A stretch of DNA of 64,000 nucleotides from UBA9300 sp032260385 (lineage in GTDB: Bacteria > Bacteroidota > Bacteroidia > Bacteroidales > VadinHA17), in the NCBI GenBank assembly GCA_032260385.1, contig JAVVEL010000005.1, positions 1-64,000 of the forward strand. Reading direction: 5' to 3'. This document shows positions 52,516-61,143 of the stretch, piece after piece (the first letter of the stretch is position 1; each line of letters opens with the position of its first letter). A model generated the notes under the pieces. That model had not been told where the DNA came from, ran no database searches, and saw only the letters and a program-made list of their open reading frames with translations. The position numbers were made by a program, and so were the translations under genes.

Positions 52516-52543
52516 GCATACTGCCTTAATCCGGTCTTATCGC

Positions 52544-53392
52544 TCACACCACAGTCCTGAACCGCTCAGGTATTTTTACTATGGGTTTCTCCTTCAGCAT
52601 CCCGGGTTTATTCCATGCATATATAGGCCTGAAAAGGCTCTGTCTCCTCCTGGCCCTTTCAAAAAAATCATCACCCTCAATGGCATCGGCCCTGCTGATC
52701 AGGTCAAAAATTTCGTACCTCCTTTTAAGATGTCCTTCCCACCCGGTCTTAAGCAGAGACTCATCATTTAATTTTTCCATCGAGATATTATAATCAAGCA
52801 TGCCAAAATGGAAGAGGAAGAGATTGGGGTCGATATAAAAGTTTCTGCCCTTTACCCTGTGAAAGCCTGAGCCCCAGATAAGAGGCCTGGCGGCAACCAC
52901 GGCCTTGGTGTACCGTGCCGAAACATGGGCATAGGACCTTTGTTCCAGTAAGGGCCGGGTGAAATCAATAGGCTCCTCCTTCTCAGGATGCTGTCCAACA
53001 TCCAGTCCCAGGGCAGAAAATGATGCCCTTCTCAGTGGCCGCTTAAAATATTCCCTGAAGGACTGTTTTATTGCAGGGTCAATTACCAGTATTTCGTCAA
53101 TATCATGAGCAATTACAATATCATACCTGAGGAATAAGGATTTTGCCAGGTATGAAATCAATCTCGCCCTGTTACGGTCGCCCTCCGACCGGCCCTGCTC
53201 CTTATGCGGCAATCGCAGCACATTGATATTTTCGCTTCCCGCGGGAAGGGACTGGTCATGACCATCAATAAGCAGGAAAAGGTTCTCCGGTCCGAGGTGT
53301 TCCCCATAGTATTCCATCCACCTGGCAGCAAAAAACAGGTCATTCCTTACCATTGATATTACCGCAATTTTTGGGAGACCGGTGCCGCGCAT
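52544..53392 (-). CDS. Glycosyltransferase family 2-like protein (Glyco_tranf_2_4)
   Basis: A 282-residue soluble protein with the opening AVISMVRNDLFFAARWMEYY, a pattern of the Glyco_tranf_2_4/GT92-like group, and a central DxD-type metal-binding motif in IAHDIDEILVID. The middle has an Asp/His pair (FYIDPNLFLFHFGMLDY) typical of the acceptor side in this group. It probably transfers a sugar from a nucleotide donor to a surface glycan. It is divergent from the two Stealth-family genes, which also act on surface polysaccharide. Confidence 0.72.
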   Translation of the reverse strand: MRGTGLPKIAVISMVRNDLFFAARWMEYYGEHLGPENLFLLIDGHDQSLPAGSENINVLRLPHKEQGRSEGDRNRARLISYLAKSLFLRYDIVIAHDIDEILVIDPAIKQSFREYFKRPLRRASFSALGLDVGQHPEKEEPIDFTRPLLEQRSYAHVSARYTKAVVAARPLIWGSGFHRVKGRNFYIDPNLFLFHFGMLDYNISMEKLNDESLLKTGWEGHLKRRYEIFDLISRADAIEGDDFFERARRRQSLFRPIYAWNKPGMLKEKPIVKIPERFRTVV

Positions 53393-53420
53393 AATGATTT
53401 AATATATATTCAGATCAAAA

Positions 53421-53451
53421 TTGCGAAAAATTATTAAAATCGATACCTTTA
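53421..53451 (+). promoter_or_regulatory. Promoter of the Stealth gene pair
   Basis: TTG (53421-53423) is separated by 20 bp from TACCTTTA (53444-53451), which matches TAnnTTTG except for the last base. It lies 10 bp before the ATG of the first Stealth gene, so the leader would be very short or absent. Confidence 0.5.
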
Positions 53452-53461
53452 AAATAAAAAA

Positions 53462-54493
53462 ATGCCGGGCAAGGTCAGCATAGAGTCAGGTCAGCCACTT
53501 GACGCAGTTGTTTTATGGGTAGATGGCAATGACCCGGTTCTGGCTGAGAAAAGGAAGAGCTATCTCAGAAAAGAAAACAAAACCTCTGAACATTCCGGTG
53601 CCCTGCCCACACGCTTTGCATCCAATAATGAAATAAGGTACTGTATTTTGTCAATACTGGCCTTTGCCCCTTTTATAAGAAAGATATTCATTGTCACAGA
53701 TGGCCAGGATCCCGGACTTGATAAAGAAATTGACCACCATTTCCCCGGTAAGGCAAAGCGGGTAAAAATAATTGATCACAAGGAAATATTCAGGGGCTTT
53801 GAGCAATACCTCCCAAGCTTCAACAGCTCTTCCATAGAATCGATGATCTGGAGAATAGAGGGACTGGCAGATAATTTTATCTATTTCAACGATGATGTAT
53901 TCCTGATAAGGGAAACAGTGCCTGATGACTGGTTTATTAATGGCAAGCCTGTTCTGAGAGGCAGGTGGAAGCTTCCTCCTTACAAAAAGATGCTGAGCAA
54001 GTATCTGAAAACATTTATAAACAAGAAGATACGAAAAAACCCTTATTACCAGCCCCGTTTGTCATTCTACATCAGGCAGTGGAAGGCAGCCAGGCTTCTA
54101 GGGATGAAGCACAGGTATTATTTCTATTGTCATATTCCCCACCCCTTAAACAGGAAAAGACTGGAAAATTTCTTTAGCAGGAACACTGACCTGCTTGAAG
54201 AAAACATTTCTTACCGCTTCAGAAGTGAGCATCAGTTCGTCATGCCGTCCCTGGCTTACCACCTGGAGATACTGGATGCCAACAAAAACCTGGAACCGCT
54301 AAACATGGTTTATCTGCATCCCTACTATTCAAATAAACGCCTTGAAAGGAAGATAAGAAGGTGCGAAAATGACCCCTCCGTTAAATCCGTATGCGTTCAG
54401 AGCATGGATAGGATCGACAAAGAGGTACAGGAAAGAATTTTTAACTTTATGGACAGGATTTTAAGTACCGTCACAGATGACATTAAAAAATAA
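53462..54493 (+). CDS. Stealth-family sugar-phosphate transferase (copy 1)
   Basis: A 343-residue protein with the four Stealth blocks: CR1 (AVVLWVDGNDP), CR2 (RFASNNEIRYCILSI, FIVTDGQDP and FNDDVFLIRE), CR3 (a HPLNRKRLENFFSRNTDLLE-type block) and CR4 near the end (VCVQSMDRI). Bacterial members transfer hexose-1-phosphate to build phosphodiester-linked capsule or surface polymers and are related to GlcNAc-1-phosphotransferase. It is the first of two paralogues; the second gene overlaps its last 17 bp. Confidence 0.88.
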   Translation: MPGKVSIESGQPLDAVVLWVDGNDPVLAEKRKSYLRKENKTSEHSGALPTRFASNNEIRYCILSILAFAPFIRKIFIVTDGQDPGLDKEIDHHFPGKAKRVKIIDHKEIFRGFEQYLPSFNSSSIESMIWRIEGLADNFIYFNDDVFLIRETVPDDWFINGKPVLRGRWKLPPYKKMLSKYLKTFINKKIRKNPYYQPRLSFYIRQWKAARLLGMKHRYYFYCHIPHPLNRKRLENFFSRNTDLLEENISYRFRSEHQFVMPSLAYHLEILDANKNLEPLNMVYLHPYYSNKRLERKIRRCENDPSVKSVCVQSMDRIDKEVQERIFNFMDRILSTVTDDIKK

Positions 54494-55490
54494 TAATGAA
54501 GAGCCATATCCTGTGGATGCAATAATAGCATGGGTCGACGGCAATGATCCTGAGCTGGCTGAAAAGAGGAGCCGCTACATCAGCGGAGGGAAAGGTAGCA
54601 AGCTCAGCTCGGGCGCACACTCCACACGCTTTGCATCCATAAATGAAATAAGGTATTGTGTGCTCTCAATCATGAAATTTGCACCCTTCATAAGAAATAT
54701 CTTTATAATTACAGACGGACAGGACCCGGATCTTTATGATGATATAAAAACCTGGTTTCCTGATAGACTCAGCTCATTAAGAATTGTCGATCACAAAGAA
54801 ATATTTCGGGGTTTTGAAGAATATTTACCAACTTTCAATAGTATATCAATAGGCAATATGATATGGCGCATTAAGGGGCTGTCTGAAAATTTTGTTTATT
54901 TCAACGACGATACCTTTCTGATAAGGGAGATAAAACCCGGTGACTGGTTCATAAACAACAGGCCCGTACTACGAGGTAAGTGGGTCCCCGTACCCCTGCC
55001 CAGGATTTTATGGACCGGGATCAAAACGGGCATCAAAAGGCATCTGCTGGGAAAGAAAGACTACGAGCCAAGGGCCTCTTTCCACATGGGCCAGTGGAAT
55101 TCTGCTCACCTGGCATCTTACAGGATAAGGTATTTTACCAACAGTCATACACCCCATCCTGTTGAACGTAAAACGGTTGAAGAGTTCTTTGCCAGAAATA
55201 CCTCCCTGCTGGAAAACAATATTAAATACAGGTTTCGCAATTATAAACAGTTCACCTTCATTGCACTGTCAAATCATCTGCAGCTTCTGGCGGGCAACAG
55301 GCAGATCGCCGTCCCGGGACTGGCATACCTCCAACCGTTTAAGCATGGCGCCGGCTATATTGAGAAGAAGATCACTCTGTGTGAAAATAATCCCGGGATC
55401 AAATTCCTCTGTGTTCAGAGCCTTGACCTGTGCAGAAAGGAAGAACAGGATAAAGTACTTGGCTGGATGGAAAAAATTCTGGACTTATAA
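54477..55490 (+). CDS. Stealth-family sugar-phosphate transferase (copy 2)
   Basis: A 337-residue paralogue of the preceding product with the same blocks: CR1 (DAIIAWVDGNDPELAEKR), CR2 (STRFASINEIRYCVLSI, FIITDGQDP, FNDDTFLIRE), CR3 (HPVERKTVEEFFARNTSLLE) and CR4 (FLCVQSLDL). The overlap of 17 bp with the previous gene indicates translational coupling. Two different Stealth enzymes in tandem suggest a repeating unit with two phosphodiester linkages or two acceptor specificities; this is inference. Confidence 0.88.
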   Translation: MTLKNNNEEPYPVDAIIAWVDGNDPELAEKRSRYISGGKGSKLSSGAHSTRFASINEIRYCVLSIMKFAPFIRNIFIITDGQDPDLYDDIKTWFPDRLSSLRIVDHKEIFRGFEEYLPTFNSISIGNMIWRIKGLSENFVYFNDDTFLIREIKPGDWFINNRPVLRGKWVPVPLPRILWTGIKTGIKRHLLGKKDYEPRASFHMGQWNSAHLASYRIRYFTNSHTPHPVERKTVEEFFARNTSLLENNIKYRFRNYKQFTFIALSNHLQLLAGNRQIAVPGLAYLQPFKHGAGYIEKKITLCENNPGIKFLCVQSLDLCRKEEQDKVLGWMEKILDL

Positions 55491-55570
55491 GCAGATGTTT
55501 CTGAACATTTTTTCTGAAACTTCATAATAAAGTTTTAATTTGGCATTTAAATTAAAAACCCATAATTACT

Positions 55571-56773
55571 ATGAAATCAAAAATAATCAGCATTTTTCTT
55601 ATTGCCTTTCTTTTCCTTAATGCGAGCGCACAGAGGAACAGGGCAAAAACAGACGATAAACCGGAAGGCTATAAATTTACCACGGTCGTGAGCCTGGATG
55701 CAACACCTGTGAAAAACCAGTCACGTACCGGTACCTGCTGGTGCTTCGCCACAACTTCATTTATGGAATCAGAACTTCTTCGTATGGGCAAAGGCGAATA
55801 TGACCTTTCCGAAATGTTTATAGTGCGGCACAATTATGTCGACAGGCTGCAGGATAATTACCTCCGCAGGGGGAATGGAAACCTGGGCCCCGGCAGTCTT
55901 GCCCATGACTGGCTCGTGGTTTTCGAAGAACACGGAATGGTACCTGAAGAAGTGTTTTCAGGCATCAATTATGACTCCGAAACGCATAATCACAGTGAAT
56001 TGCAGGGCTTCATCAATGCCATTGCTGAAGTACCGGTACAGAGAAGGAACCAGAGTGAGCAGTATCACCAGGTAGTAGATGCAGTACTTGACACCTACCT
56101 GGGTGAGATACCCTCATCATTCGAATACCAGGGCAGTACATATACACCCGAAAGCTTTGCCCGCAGCCTTGGCATTAATCCCGATGATTATGTTGAGATC
56201 ACTTCTTTCTCACACTTCCCCTTCTATACAAAGGGCCTGGTTGAAGTTCCTGATAACTGGAGGCATGAAAAAATGTACAATGTCCCTATTGATGAACTGG
56301 TTGAAATAATGGATTATGCCCTTGAAAACGGATATACGGTTGACTGGGACGGTGATGTAAGCGAACGGGGCTTCTCACATGCCAACGGAGTGGCCATCAA
56401 TCCCGATGTTAACAAAATAGTAGACCTCTCGGAGACTGACCGGGCTCGTTTTGAGAATATAGCAAGAGGAAGGTCTGATGAAGGCTACAGTTTTGACAAA
56501 CCCCTGCCGGAAATAGATGTTACCCAGGAGATCAGGCAGGAGGGCTATGAGGCTTTCACAACAACGGATGATCACCTCATGCATGTCACAGGGCTTGTTA
56601 AGGACCAGAACGGAACGAAATACTATATCACCAAAAATTCATGGGGCACCGACCGCAATACTTTCGGAGGCTACCTCAACATGTCAGAAAGCTATGTTAA
56701 AGCCAAGGTGATATTCATCATGGTCCATAAGGATGCCGTACCGGCAGGAATAAGGGAAAAACTGGGAATTTAA
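55571..56773 (+). CDS. Exported C1B-family cysteine peptidase (bleomycin hydrolase/PepC-like)
   Basis: A 400-residue papain-fold peptidase of the aminopeptidase C group. The catalytic residues are visible: Gln in VKNQSRTGTC, Cys56 in GTCWCFA, His338 in HLMHVTG and Asn356 in TKNSWGTD. A signal peptide (MKSKIISIFLIAFLFLNASAQ) shows that it is exported, whereas classical PepC is cytoplasmic. It is also shorter than the usual 440-450 residues. Likely role: peptide trimming in the periplasm. It is probably transcribed alone. Confidence 0.9.
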   Translation: MKSKIISIFLIAFLFLNASAQRNRAKTDDKPEGYKFTTVVSLDATPVKNQSRTGTCWCFATTSFMESELLRMGKGEYDLSEMFIVRHNYVDRLQDNYLRRGNGNLGPGSLAHDWLVVFEEHGMVPEEVFSGINYDSETHNHSELQGFINAIAEVPVQRRNQSEQYHQVVDAVLDTYLGEIPSSFEYQGSTYTPESFARSLGINPDDYVEITSFSHFPFYTKGLVEVPDNWRHEKMYNVPIDELVEIMDYALENGYTVDWDGDVSERGFSHANGVAINPDVNKIVDLSETDRARFENIARGRSDEGYSFDKPLPEIDVTQEIRQEGYEAFTTTDDHLMHVTGLVKDQNGTKYYITKNSWGTDRNTFGGYLNMSESYVKAKVIFIMVHKDAVPAGIREKLGI

Positions 56774-56820
56774 TTTATTGTTGAGAGCTTGAGAGGTTTA
56801 GTGGTGAACCCCTGAACTTT

Positions 56821-57948
56821 TTATATTGTCATCAGGTTACATCCTCTGATATCGGAATTGTCAAAGCGTCCGACGATCTCAAAACTGCCGTCGGGATGAG
56901 CTATCCCAAGGTCTGATGTTTCGATAAATGAGCATGAATAAATATTTGCCAGGTCTATTATATTAACGCCCCCCGTCCTCCCGTACTGAAAGTAGTCAAA
57001 AGGGTCACGGGGGTCGCGTATCAATACTTTCATCCAGGGAGGGGTTTTATACAGTCCTCCTCCCTTTGAATAAGCCTGGCTGAGCAGTTCTGTCATGCCA
57101 TATTCCGAATGTATACTGTCAAGCTCAAACCTGTTCCCGAGTACTGAATGAAGTTCTTCCCTGGTCATCTCCCTCCTCCTTCCTTTCATTCCTCCTGTCT
57201 CCATAACTATATGATTTTTAAGGCTTATATCAGTGTGCTCAGCAAAATCCAGAAGGGCAAAACTCACACCCAGCAATATAATCTTCCTGCCACTGTGTCC
57301 TGCATCCTTAATCCTTTCTTCAAGAGAAGGGTAATCATCAAGGAAAAAGCCGCTGAGCGGGGAAGCACTGAGCCTGATAAGGCCATTTGCCATATATACA
57401 AGCGATGATCCTTCCCGTTCAAGGTAAGAAGGCAGCAAGGCCAGTATTACATAATCAGAAGGCTCGCCGTAAAAAATCCTGAAGCATTGAGTGAAGCTCT
57501 GTTCATAAACAGCCGGGTCGGCTACATAATGCCTGCTCCTTTTGCTGCCGGTGGTACCGCTGCTCAGAAATACTTTTTCAGCCCTGAGGCCGGCAACCTT
57601 GTGCCTGCTCCTTTTGCTGCCGGTGGTACCGCTGCTCAGAAATACTTTTTCAGCCCTGAGGCCGGCAACCTTGTGCCTGCTCCTTTTGCTGCCGGTGGTA
57701 CCGCTGCTCAGAAATACTTTTTCAGCCTCGGGGCCCGCAACCAGCACCTTGTGGTTTATAAAGGCGCTTACCGGAAGAAAGGGAATTTCATTTATTCCCT
57801 CCACCCTTTGATAATCCACCCCCAGTTCATTTATCCAGCGGGAATAAACAGGATTGTTCACAGCCTGGAACCTGAAAATTTCCATGGCTGCTTCCTCAAA
57901 ATTTTTCTCAGATGATAGCTTGAACACCTGGCTTACCGGCGGCTTCAT
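56821..57948 (-). CDS. LuxE/acyl-protein-synthetase-like protein with triplicated motif
   Basis: The ATG at 57948 (MKPPVSQVFKLSSEKNF) shares one base with the stop of the preceding gene (TGATG), which supports this start over one at 57990. The 375-residue protein resembles LuxE and related coenzyme-F390-synthetase-type enzymes that adenylate an acid. The nucleotide-binding motif AEKVFLSSGTTGSKRSRH occurs three times in tandem in 24-residue units, adding 48 residues to the family pattern. After the last copy come the usual segments MANGLIRLSASPLSGFF and VMETGGMKGRRREMTREELH, so the rest is intact. It is the third gene of a pgk operon. Substrate unknown. Confidence 0.82.
   Translation of the reverse strand: MKPPVSQVFKLSSEKNFEEAAMEIFRFQAVNNPVYSRWINELGVDYQRVEGINEIPFLPVSAFINHKVLVAGPEAEKVFLSSGTTGSKRSRHKVAGLRAEKVFLSSGTTGSKRSRHKVAGLRAEKVFLSSGTTGSKRSRHYVADPAVYEQSFTQCFRIFYGEPSDYVILALLPSYLEREGSSLVYMANGLIRLSASPLSGFFLDDYPSLEERIKDAGHSGRKIILLGVSFALLDFAEHTDISLKNHIVMETGGMKGRRREMTREELHSVLGNRFELDSIHSEYGMTELLSQAYSKGGGLYKTPPWMKVLIRDPRDPFDYFQYGRTGGVNIIDLANIYSCSFIETSDLGIAHPDGSFEIVGRFDNSDIRGCNLMTI
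57529..57744. repeat. 72-bp tandem repeat, three copies, inside the LuxE-like gene
   Basis: Copies lie at 57529-57600, 57601-57672 and 57673-57744. Copies 1 and 2 are almost identical; copy 3 differs in its last bases. The unit is 24 codons, so the frame is kept, and it encodes the SSGTTGS adenylate-binding motif with its flanks. Low divergence means a recent event or continuing expansion. Confidence 0.92.
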
Positions 57949-58496
57949 CACTGTGAAAAAGTAGTTGAACCGTCGGCCTGTATTCTCCACTCAATGGTAA
58001 TCTCAGCAAATGGGCCATCACCGGTATCGTTCAGCACCAGGTTCTTTATCCGGAATTTGACGTAGTTCTCTTTCCTTGTCTTAAACACATAAACCTGGTG
58101 CTCACTTATATCATCCGCAAAGAGGGTCCATGAGTAAGAACCTATTGCAAGAAGCTCATCAAAAAAAGTTTTTGCTTCTGTTCCCGTAGCAAAATCACCG
58201 GCCAGGGCAAATGAAGGCAGCAGGTTGGGAGTATCGAGGTAGGCACCCGAGACAGCGCCCTGTATATCTGTTCTGGCATGCACCGTGATATCGGGTCCGG
58301 GTACTGCGTCCGTCTGCACCTTTTGTCCCTTGTCGAATGAAAAGCCAATGGCATAATAGGGTCCAGGACCATAGAGGGTATTGTCTATGGTGAACTCCCC
58401 CGCATATACACTTTCCGCATCCTTATCGCATGATGCCATCAGGACTGCAATCAGTATAAACCCTGACAGGTATAATATGCCCTTTTTTTGTTTCAT
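57948..58496 (-). CDS. Small lipoprotein of unknown function
   Basis: The ATG at 58496 (MKQKKGILYLSGFILIAVLMASC) gives a lipoprotein signal with lipobox MASC. An upstream in-frame codon at 58577 lies inside pgk and is not credible. The 182-residue protein has a beta-rich mature part (AGEFTIDNTLYGPGPYYAIG, then KTRKENYVKFRIKNLVL); no family is recognised. It starts 4 bp after pgk ends and its stop touches the start of the LuxE-like gene, so the three are one operon. Confidence 0.65.
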   Translation of the reverse strand: MKQKKGILYLSGFILIAVLMASCDKDAESVYAGEFTIDNTLYGPGPYYAIGFSFDKGQKVQTDAVPGPDITVHARTDIQGAVSGAYLDTPNLLPSFALAGDFATGTEAKTFFDELLAIGSYSWTLFADDISEHQVYVFKTRKENYVKFRIKNLVLNDTGDGPFAEITIEWRIQADGSTTFSQ

Positions 58497-58500
58497 CTTT

Positions 58501-59700
58501 TTATTCCCCGTCGCCCCTGATGGCTGCAATGCCCGGCAGTACCCTCCCCTCCATATATTCAAGCATGGCGCCGCCACCTGTAGAGACGTAGCTGACCCTA
58601 TCAGCCAGTGCGTTTTTATTGATTGCCGCTACTGAATCGCCGCCGCCGATCAGGCTGAAAGCGCCACCGGATGTTGCTTCGGCTATGGCTTTCGCAATTT
58701 CGCTGGTTCCCCGGGAGAATTTTTCCATTTCAAAAACACCCATGGGGCCATTCCATAATATTGTTTTTGAATCCCTTATTACTGCGGCAAATTTTTTTAT
58801 TGCCTTTTCACCTATATCAAGTCCCATCCATCCTTCATCAATTGAGTCAGAGTCAGAAATCTTCGTTTTTGCTTCTGCATCAAACTTATCAGCAATTACA
58901 CTGTCTGCGGGCAGGTAAATATTTACATTCTTCTTCTTAGCCTTTTCAAGGATGTCAAGGGCCAGGTCAAGCTTATCGTCCTCGCACAGTGAATTTCCTG
59001 TTTTTCCTCCCTGTGCCTTAAAAAATGTATAGGCCATCCCTCCTCCTATTACCAGGTTATCCACTCTTTCAAGGAGGTTTTCGATTATAAGTATTTTATC
59101 TGAAACCTTTGCTCCTCCCATAATTGCAGTAAAGGGTATCTCCGGATTATGCATGATCTTATCCATACTTTCCAGTTCCCTGTCAATGAGGAAGCCAAAA
59201 AGTTTTTCCTCCGGAAAAAACCGGGCTATGATGGTTGTTGAAGCGTGGGCTCTGTGTGCTGTACCAAAAGCATCATTCACATACACATCACATCCTGCTG
59301 CCAGCTCTGAAGCAAAGTCCTCGTCACCTGCCGTCTCTTCCCTGTAAAACCTGAGGTTCTCAAGCAATAATATATCACCCGGCACCAGGCTTTTTTTCAT
59401 TTTCAATGTTTCTTCACCAATGCAGTCAGGTGCGAATTTGACCTTTCTTCCCGTGAGCTCTTCAAGTTCGGGAATTACATGCTTCAGTGAGAATTTTTCT
59501 TCGGGTCCTTCTTTTGGGCGGCCCAGGTGCGACATGAGGATGGCTGCACCCCCGTCTTCCACGATCTTTTTGATTGTGGACAGGGCTCCCCTGATCCTGG
59601 TATTGTCACTTACCTTCAGTTCACTGTTGAGAGGGACGTTAAAATCAACTCTTACGATAGCTTTCTTATCTTTAAAATTATAACTGTTAATTTTCTTCAT
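58501..59700 (-). CDS. pgk: Phosphoglycerate kinase
   Basis: The 399-residue glycolytic enzyme transfers phosphate from 1,3-bisphosphoglycerate to ADP. Family motifs are intact: RVDFNVPLN at the N-terminus, ILMSHLGRPKE for substrate binding, VNDAFGTAHRAHAST, the hinge GGAKVSDKI, GGGMAYTFFKA and the phosphate-binding GGGDSVAAINK near the C-terminus. Length is normal. It heads an operon with a small lipoprotein and a LuxE-like protein, unusual company for pgk. A CAAACCTA at 59820-59827 (TAGGTTTG on the coding strand) could be its -7 element. Confidence 0.97.
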   Translation of the reverse strand: MKKINSYNFKDKKAIVRVDFNVPLNSELKVSDNTRIRGALSTIKKIVEDGGAAILMSHLGRPKEGPEEKFSLKHVIPELEELTGRKVKFAPDCIGEETLKMKKSLVPGDILLLENLRFYREETAGDEDFASELAAGCDVYVNDAFGTAHRAHASTTIIARFFPEEKLFGFLIDRELESMDKIMHNPEIPFTAIMGGAKVSDKILIIENLLERVDNLVIGGGMAYTFFKAQGGKTGNSLCEDDKLDLALDILEKAKKKNVNIYLPADSVIADKFDAEAKTKISDSDSIDEGWMGLDIGEKAIKKFAAVIRDSKTILWNGPMGVFEMEKFSRGTSEIAKAIAEATSGGAFSLIGGGDSVAAINKNALADRVSYVSTGGGAMLEYMEGRVLPGIAAIRGDGE

Positions 59701-59888
59701 CAGTCTTCTTTTTTTTATTTCGGATTAAGGCCACGGATGTCCGGTTTAACACCAAAGGCCTGTCAATTAATGACATAAACATATTAAAATATTCTAAGCC
59801 ATACTATTACAACGATATACAAACCTACAATATTTTCATTAAAAATGAATCTAATTTTCTATTTTTGTTCTGACTCAAAGACAGGGAA

Positions 59889-61013
59889 ATGAAGTTCACA
59901 GGGGTAATAGGACAGAAAGAGACCATCAATAAACTGACCAGGTCGGTTGAAGAGGAAAGGGTAAGCCATGCCCAGATATTTGCGGGTCCGGAGGGATGCG
60001 GCAAGCTTGCCCTTGCAATAGCCTTCGGGCAATATATCTCATGCGAGAACAGGCAGGGAAATGATTCGTGTGGAGTATGTCCCTCGTGCATCAAGTACGG
60101 TAAGCTTGCCCATCCCGACCTCCACTTTGTTTTCCCGGTAATAAACAAGGGATCAGGGGAAACGGTTTGTGACAACTACATCAGCGAATGGAGGGAATTC
60201 GTTAACAAATCACCTTATTTCAACCTTAACCAGTGGCTTGAACGCATAGGGGTAAAGAACCAGCAGGGGCTTATTTATGCCTCAGAGGCCGGGGAGATCA
60301 TCAAGAAACTGAGCCTTAAGACCTATGAGTCTGATTATAAGATAATGATAATATGGATGCCGGAAAGAATGCACGTTTCCACGGCAAATAAGTTACTCAA
60401 ATTAATTGAAGAACCGCCTGACAAAACTCTTTTCCTCCTGGTGTCCGAGGCACCTGATCTTATCTTACCAACCATAATGTCGAGATGCCAGTTTGTAAGA
60501 ATACCCTCAATAAGCAGGGAGGCACTCAGGGAGCATCTTAAAGAAGCCTGGAGGCTGGACGAACGCAGGGCTGACATGATAGCCCACCTCTCCCAGGGTA
60601 ACTATCTCCGGGCTGTGGAATTTATCGAAGAAAATGCGTCGAGGAAAGAAAACCTGTCAAGCTTCATCGAACTTATGAGGCTGGCCTATAAGAGAGATAT
60701 CCCGGCCCTTGCCGAATGGTCTGAAACAATAGCCGCCAGGGGCCGGGAGGCACAGAAAGGCTTCCTGAGCTTCTCCCTGTCACAGCTTCGTGAAAATTAC
60801 ATCCTTAATATTGCCGGGAACGACGATAAGCTGGTTTTTCTCGAGGGACAGGAAGCTGAATTTGCCAGGAAATTCAATCCCTTCATCAACAATAATAATA
60901 TAGCCGGACTGAAGGGTGAGTTCTCATCGGCTTACACTCATATAGCAGCAAACGGCAATTCAAAAATTATCTTCCTCGACCTCGCACTCAGGCTTACAGG
61001 CATGTTACGATAG
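59889..61013 (+). CDS. holB: DNA polymerase III, delta-prime-type subunit
   Basis: A 374-residue AAA+ clamp-loader subunit. The Walker A region is GPEGCGKLALA (near residue 33), the zinc-binding Cys set is present (SCGVCPSCIKYG), and the family SRC motif is seen in IMSRCQFVRIP. LKLIEEPP precedes the sensor 1 region. In other bacteria the delta-prime subunit has a degenerate Walker A and acts as a stator; here GxxGxGK is nearly intact. A TATTTTTG element at 59860-59867 may be the -7 box. It is followed by the PSP1/gldH group, which has its own promoter. Confidence 0.92.
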   Translation: MKFTGVIGQKETINKLTRSVEEERVSHAQIFAGPEGCGKLALAIAFGQYISCENRQGNDSCGVCPSCIKYGKLAHPDLHFVFPVINKGSGETVCDNYISEWREFVNKSPYFNLNQWLERIGVKNQQGLIYASEAGEIIKKLSLKTYESDYKIMIIWMPERMHVSTANKLLKLIEEPPDKTLFLLVSEAPDLILPTIMSRCQFVRIPSISREALREHLKEAWRLDERRADMIAHLSQGNYLRAVEFIEENASRKENLSSFIELMRLAYKRDIPALAEWSETIAARGREAQKGFLSFSLSQLRENYILNIAGNDDKLVFLEGQEAEFARKFNPFINNNNIAGLKGEFSSAYTHIAANGNSKIIFLDLALRLTGMLR

Positions 61014-61039
61014 ATCACCATATTACCTGCCCCTGATAA

Positions 61040-61070
61040 TTGATATTAAGTCAAATTATAGTTAAATTTG
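61040..61070 (+). promoter_or_regulatory. Bacteroidota-type promoter of the PSP1-gldH-trmB operon
   Basis: TTG (61040-61042) is separated by 20 bp from TAAATTTG (61063-61070), a full TAnnTTTG match. The first gene starts 73 bp downstream at 61144, leaving a leader of about 65 nt. Confidence 0.72.
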
Positions 61071-61143
61071 CCGGACTGTAAAATAAAGACTGATACTATA
61101 TAAATTCATCCCGGTGATTGCGCGGGATTAAAAAGAAGAGACA

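Noticed and set aside
57529..57744. Possible CRISPR-like array
   Set aside because: The repeats are contiguous without spacers, 72 bp long and in frame with a coding region.
57487..57915. A 142-codon plus-strand frame with three repeats opposite the LuxE-like gene
   Set aside because: It is the antisense of the 72-bp repeat; since 72 is a multiple of three, the repeats keep all six frames open. The LuxE-like frame has the real motifs.
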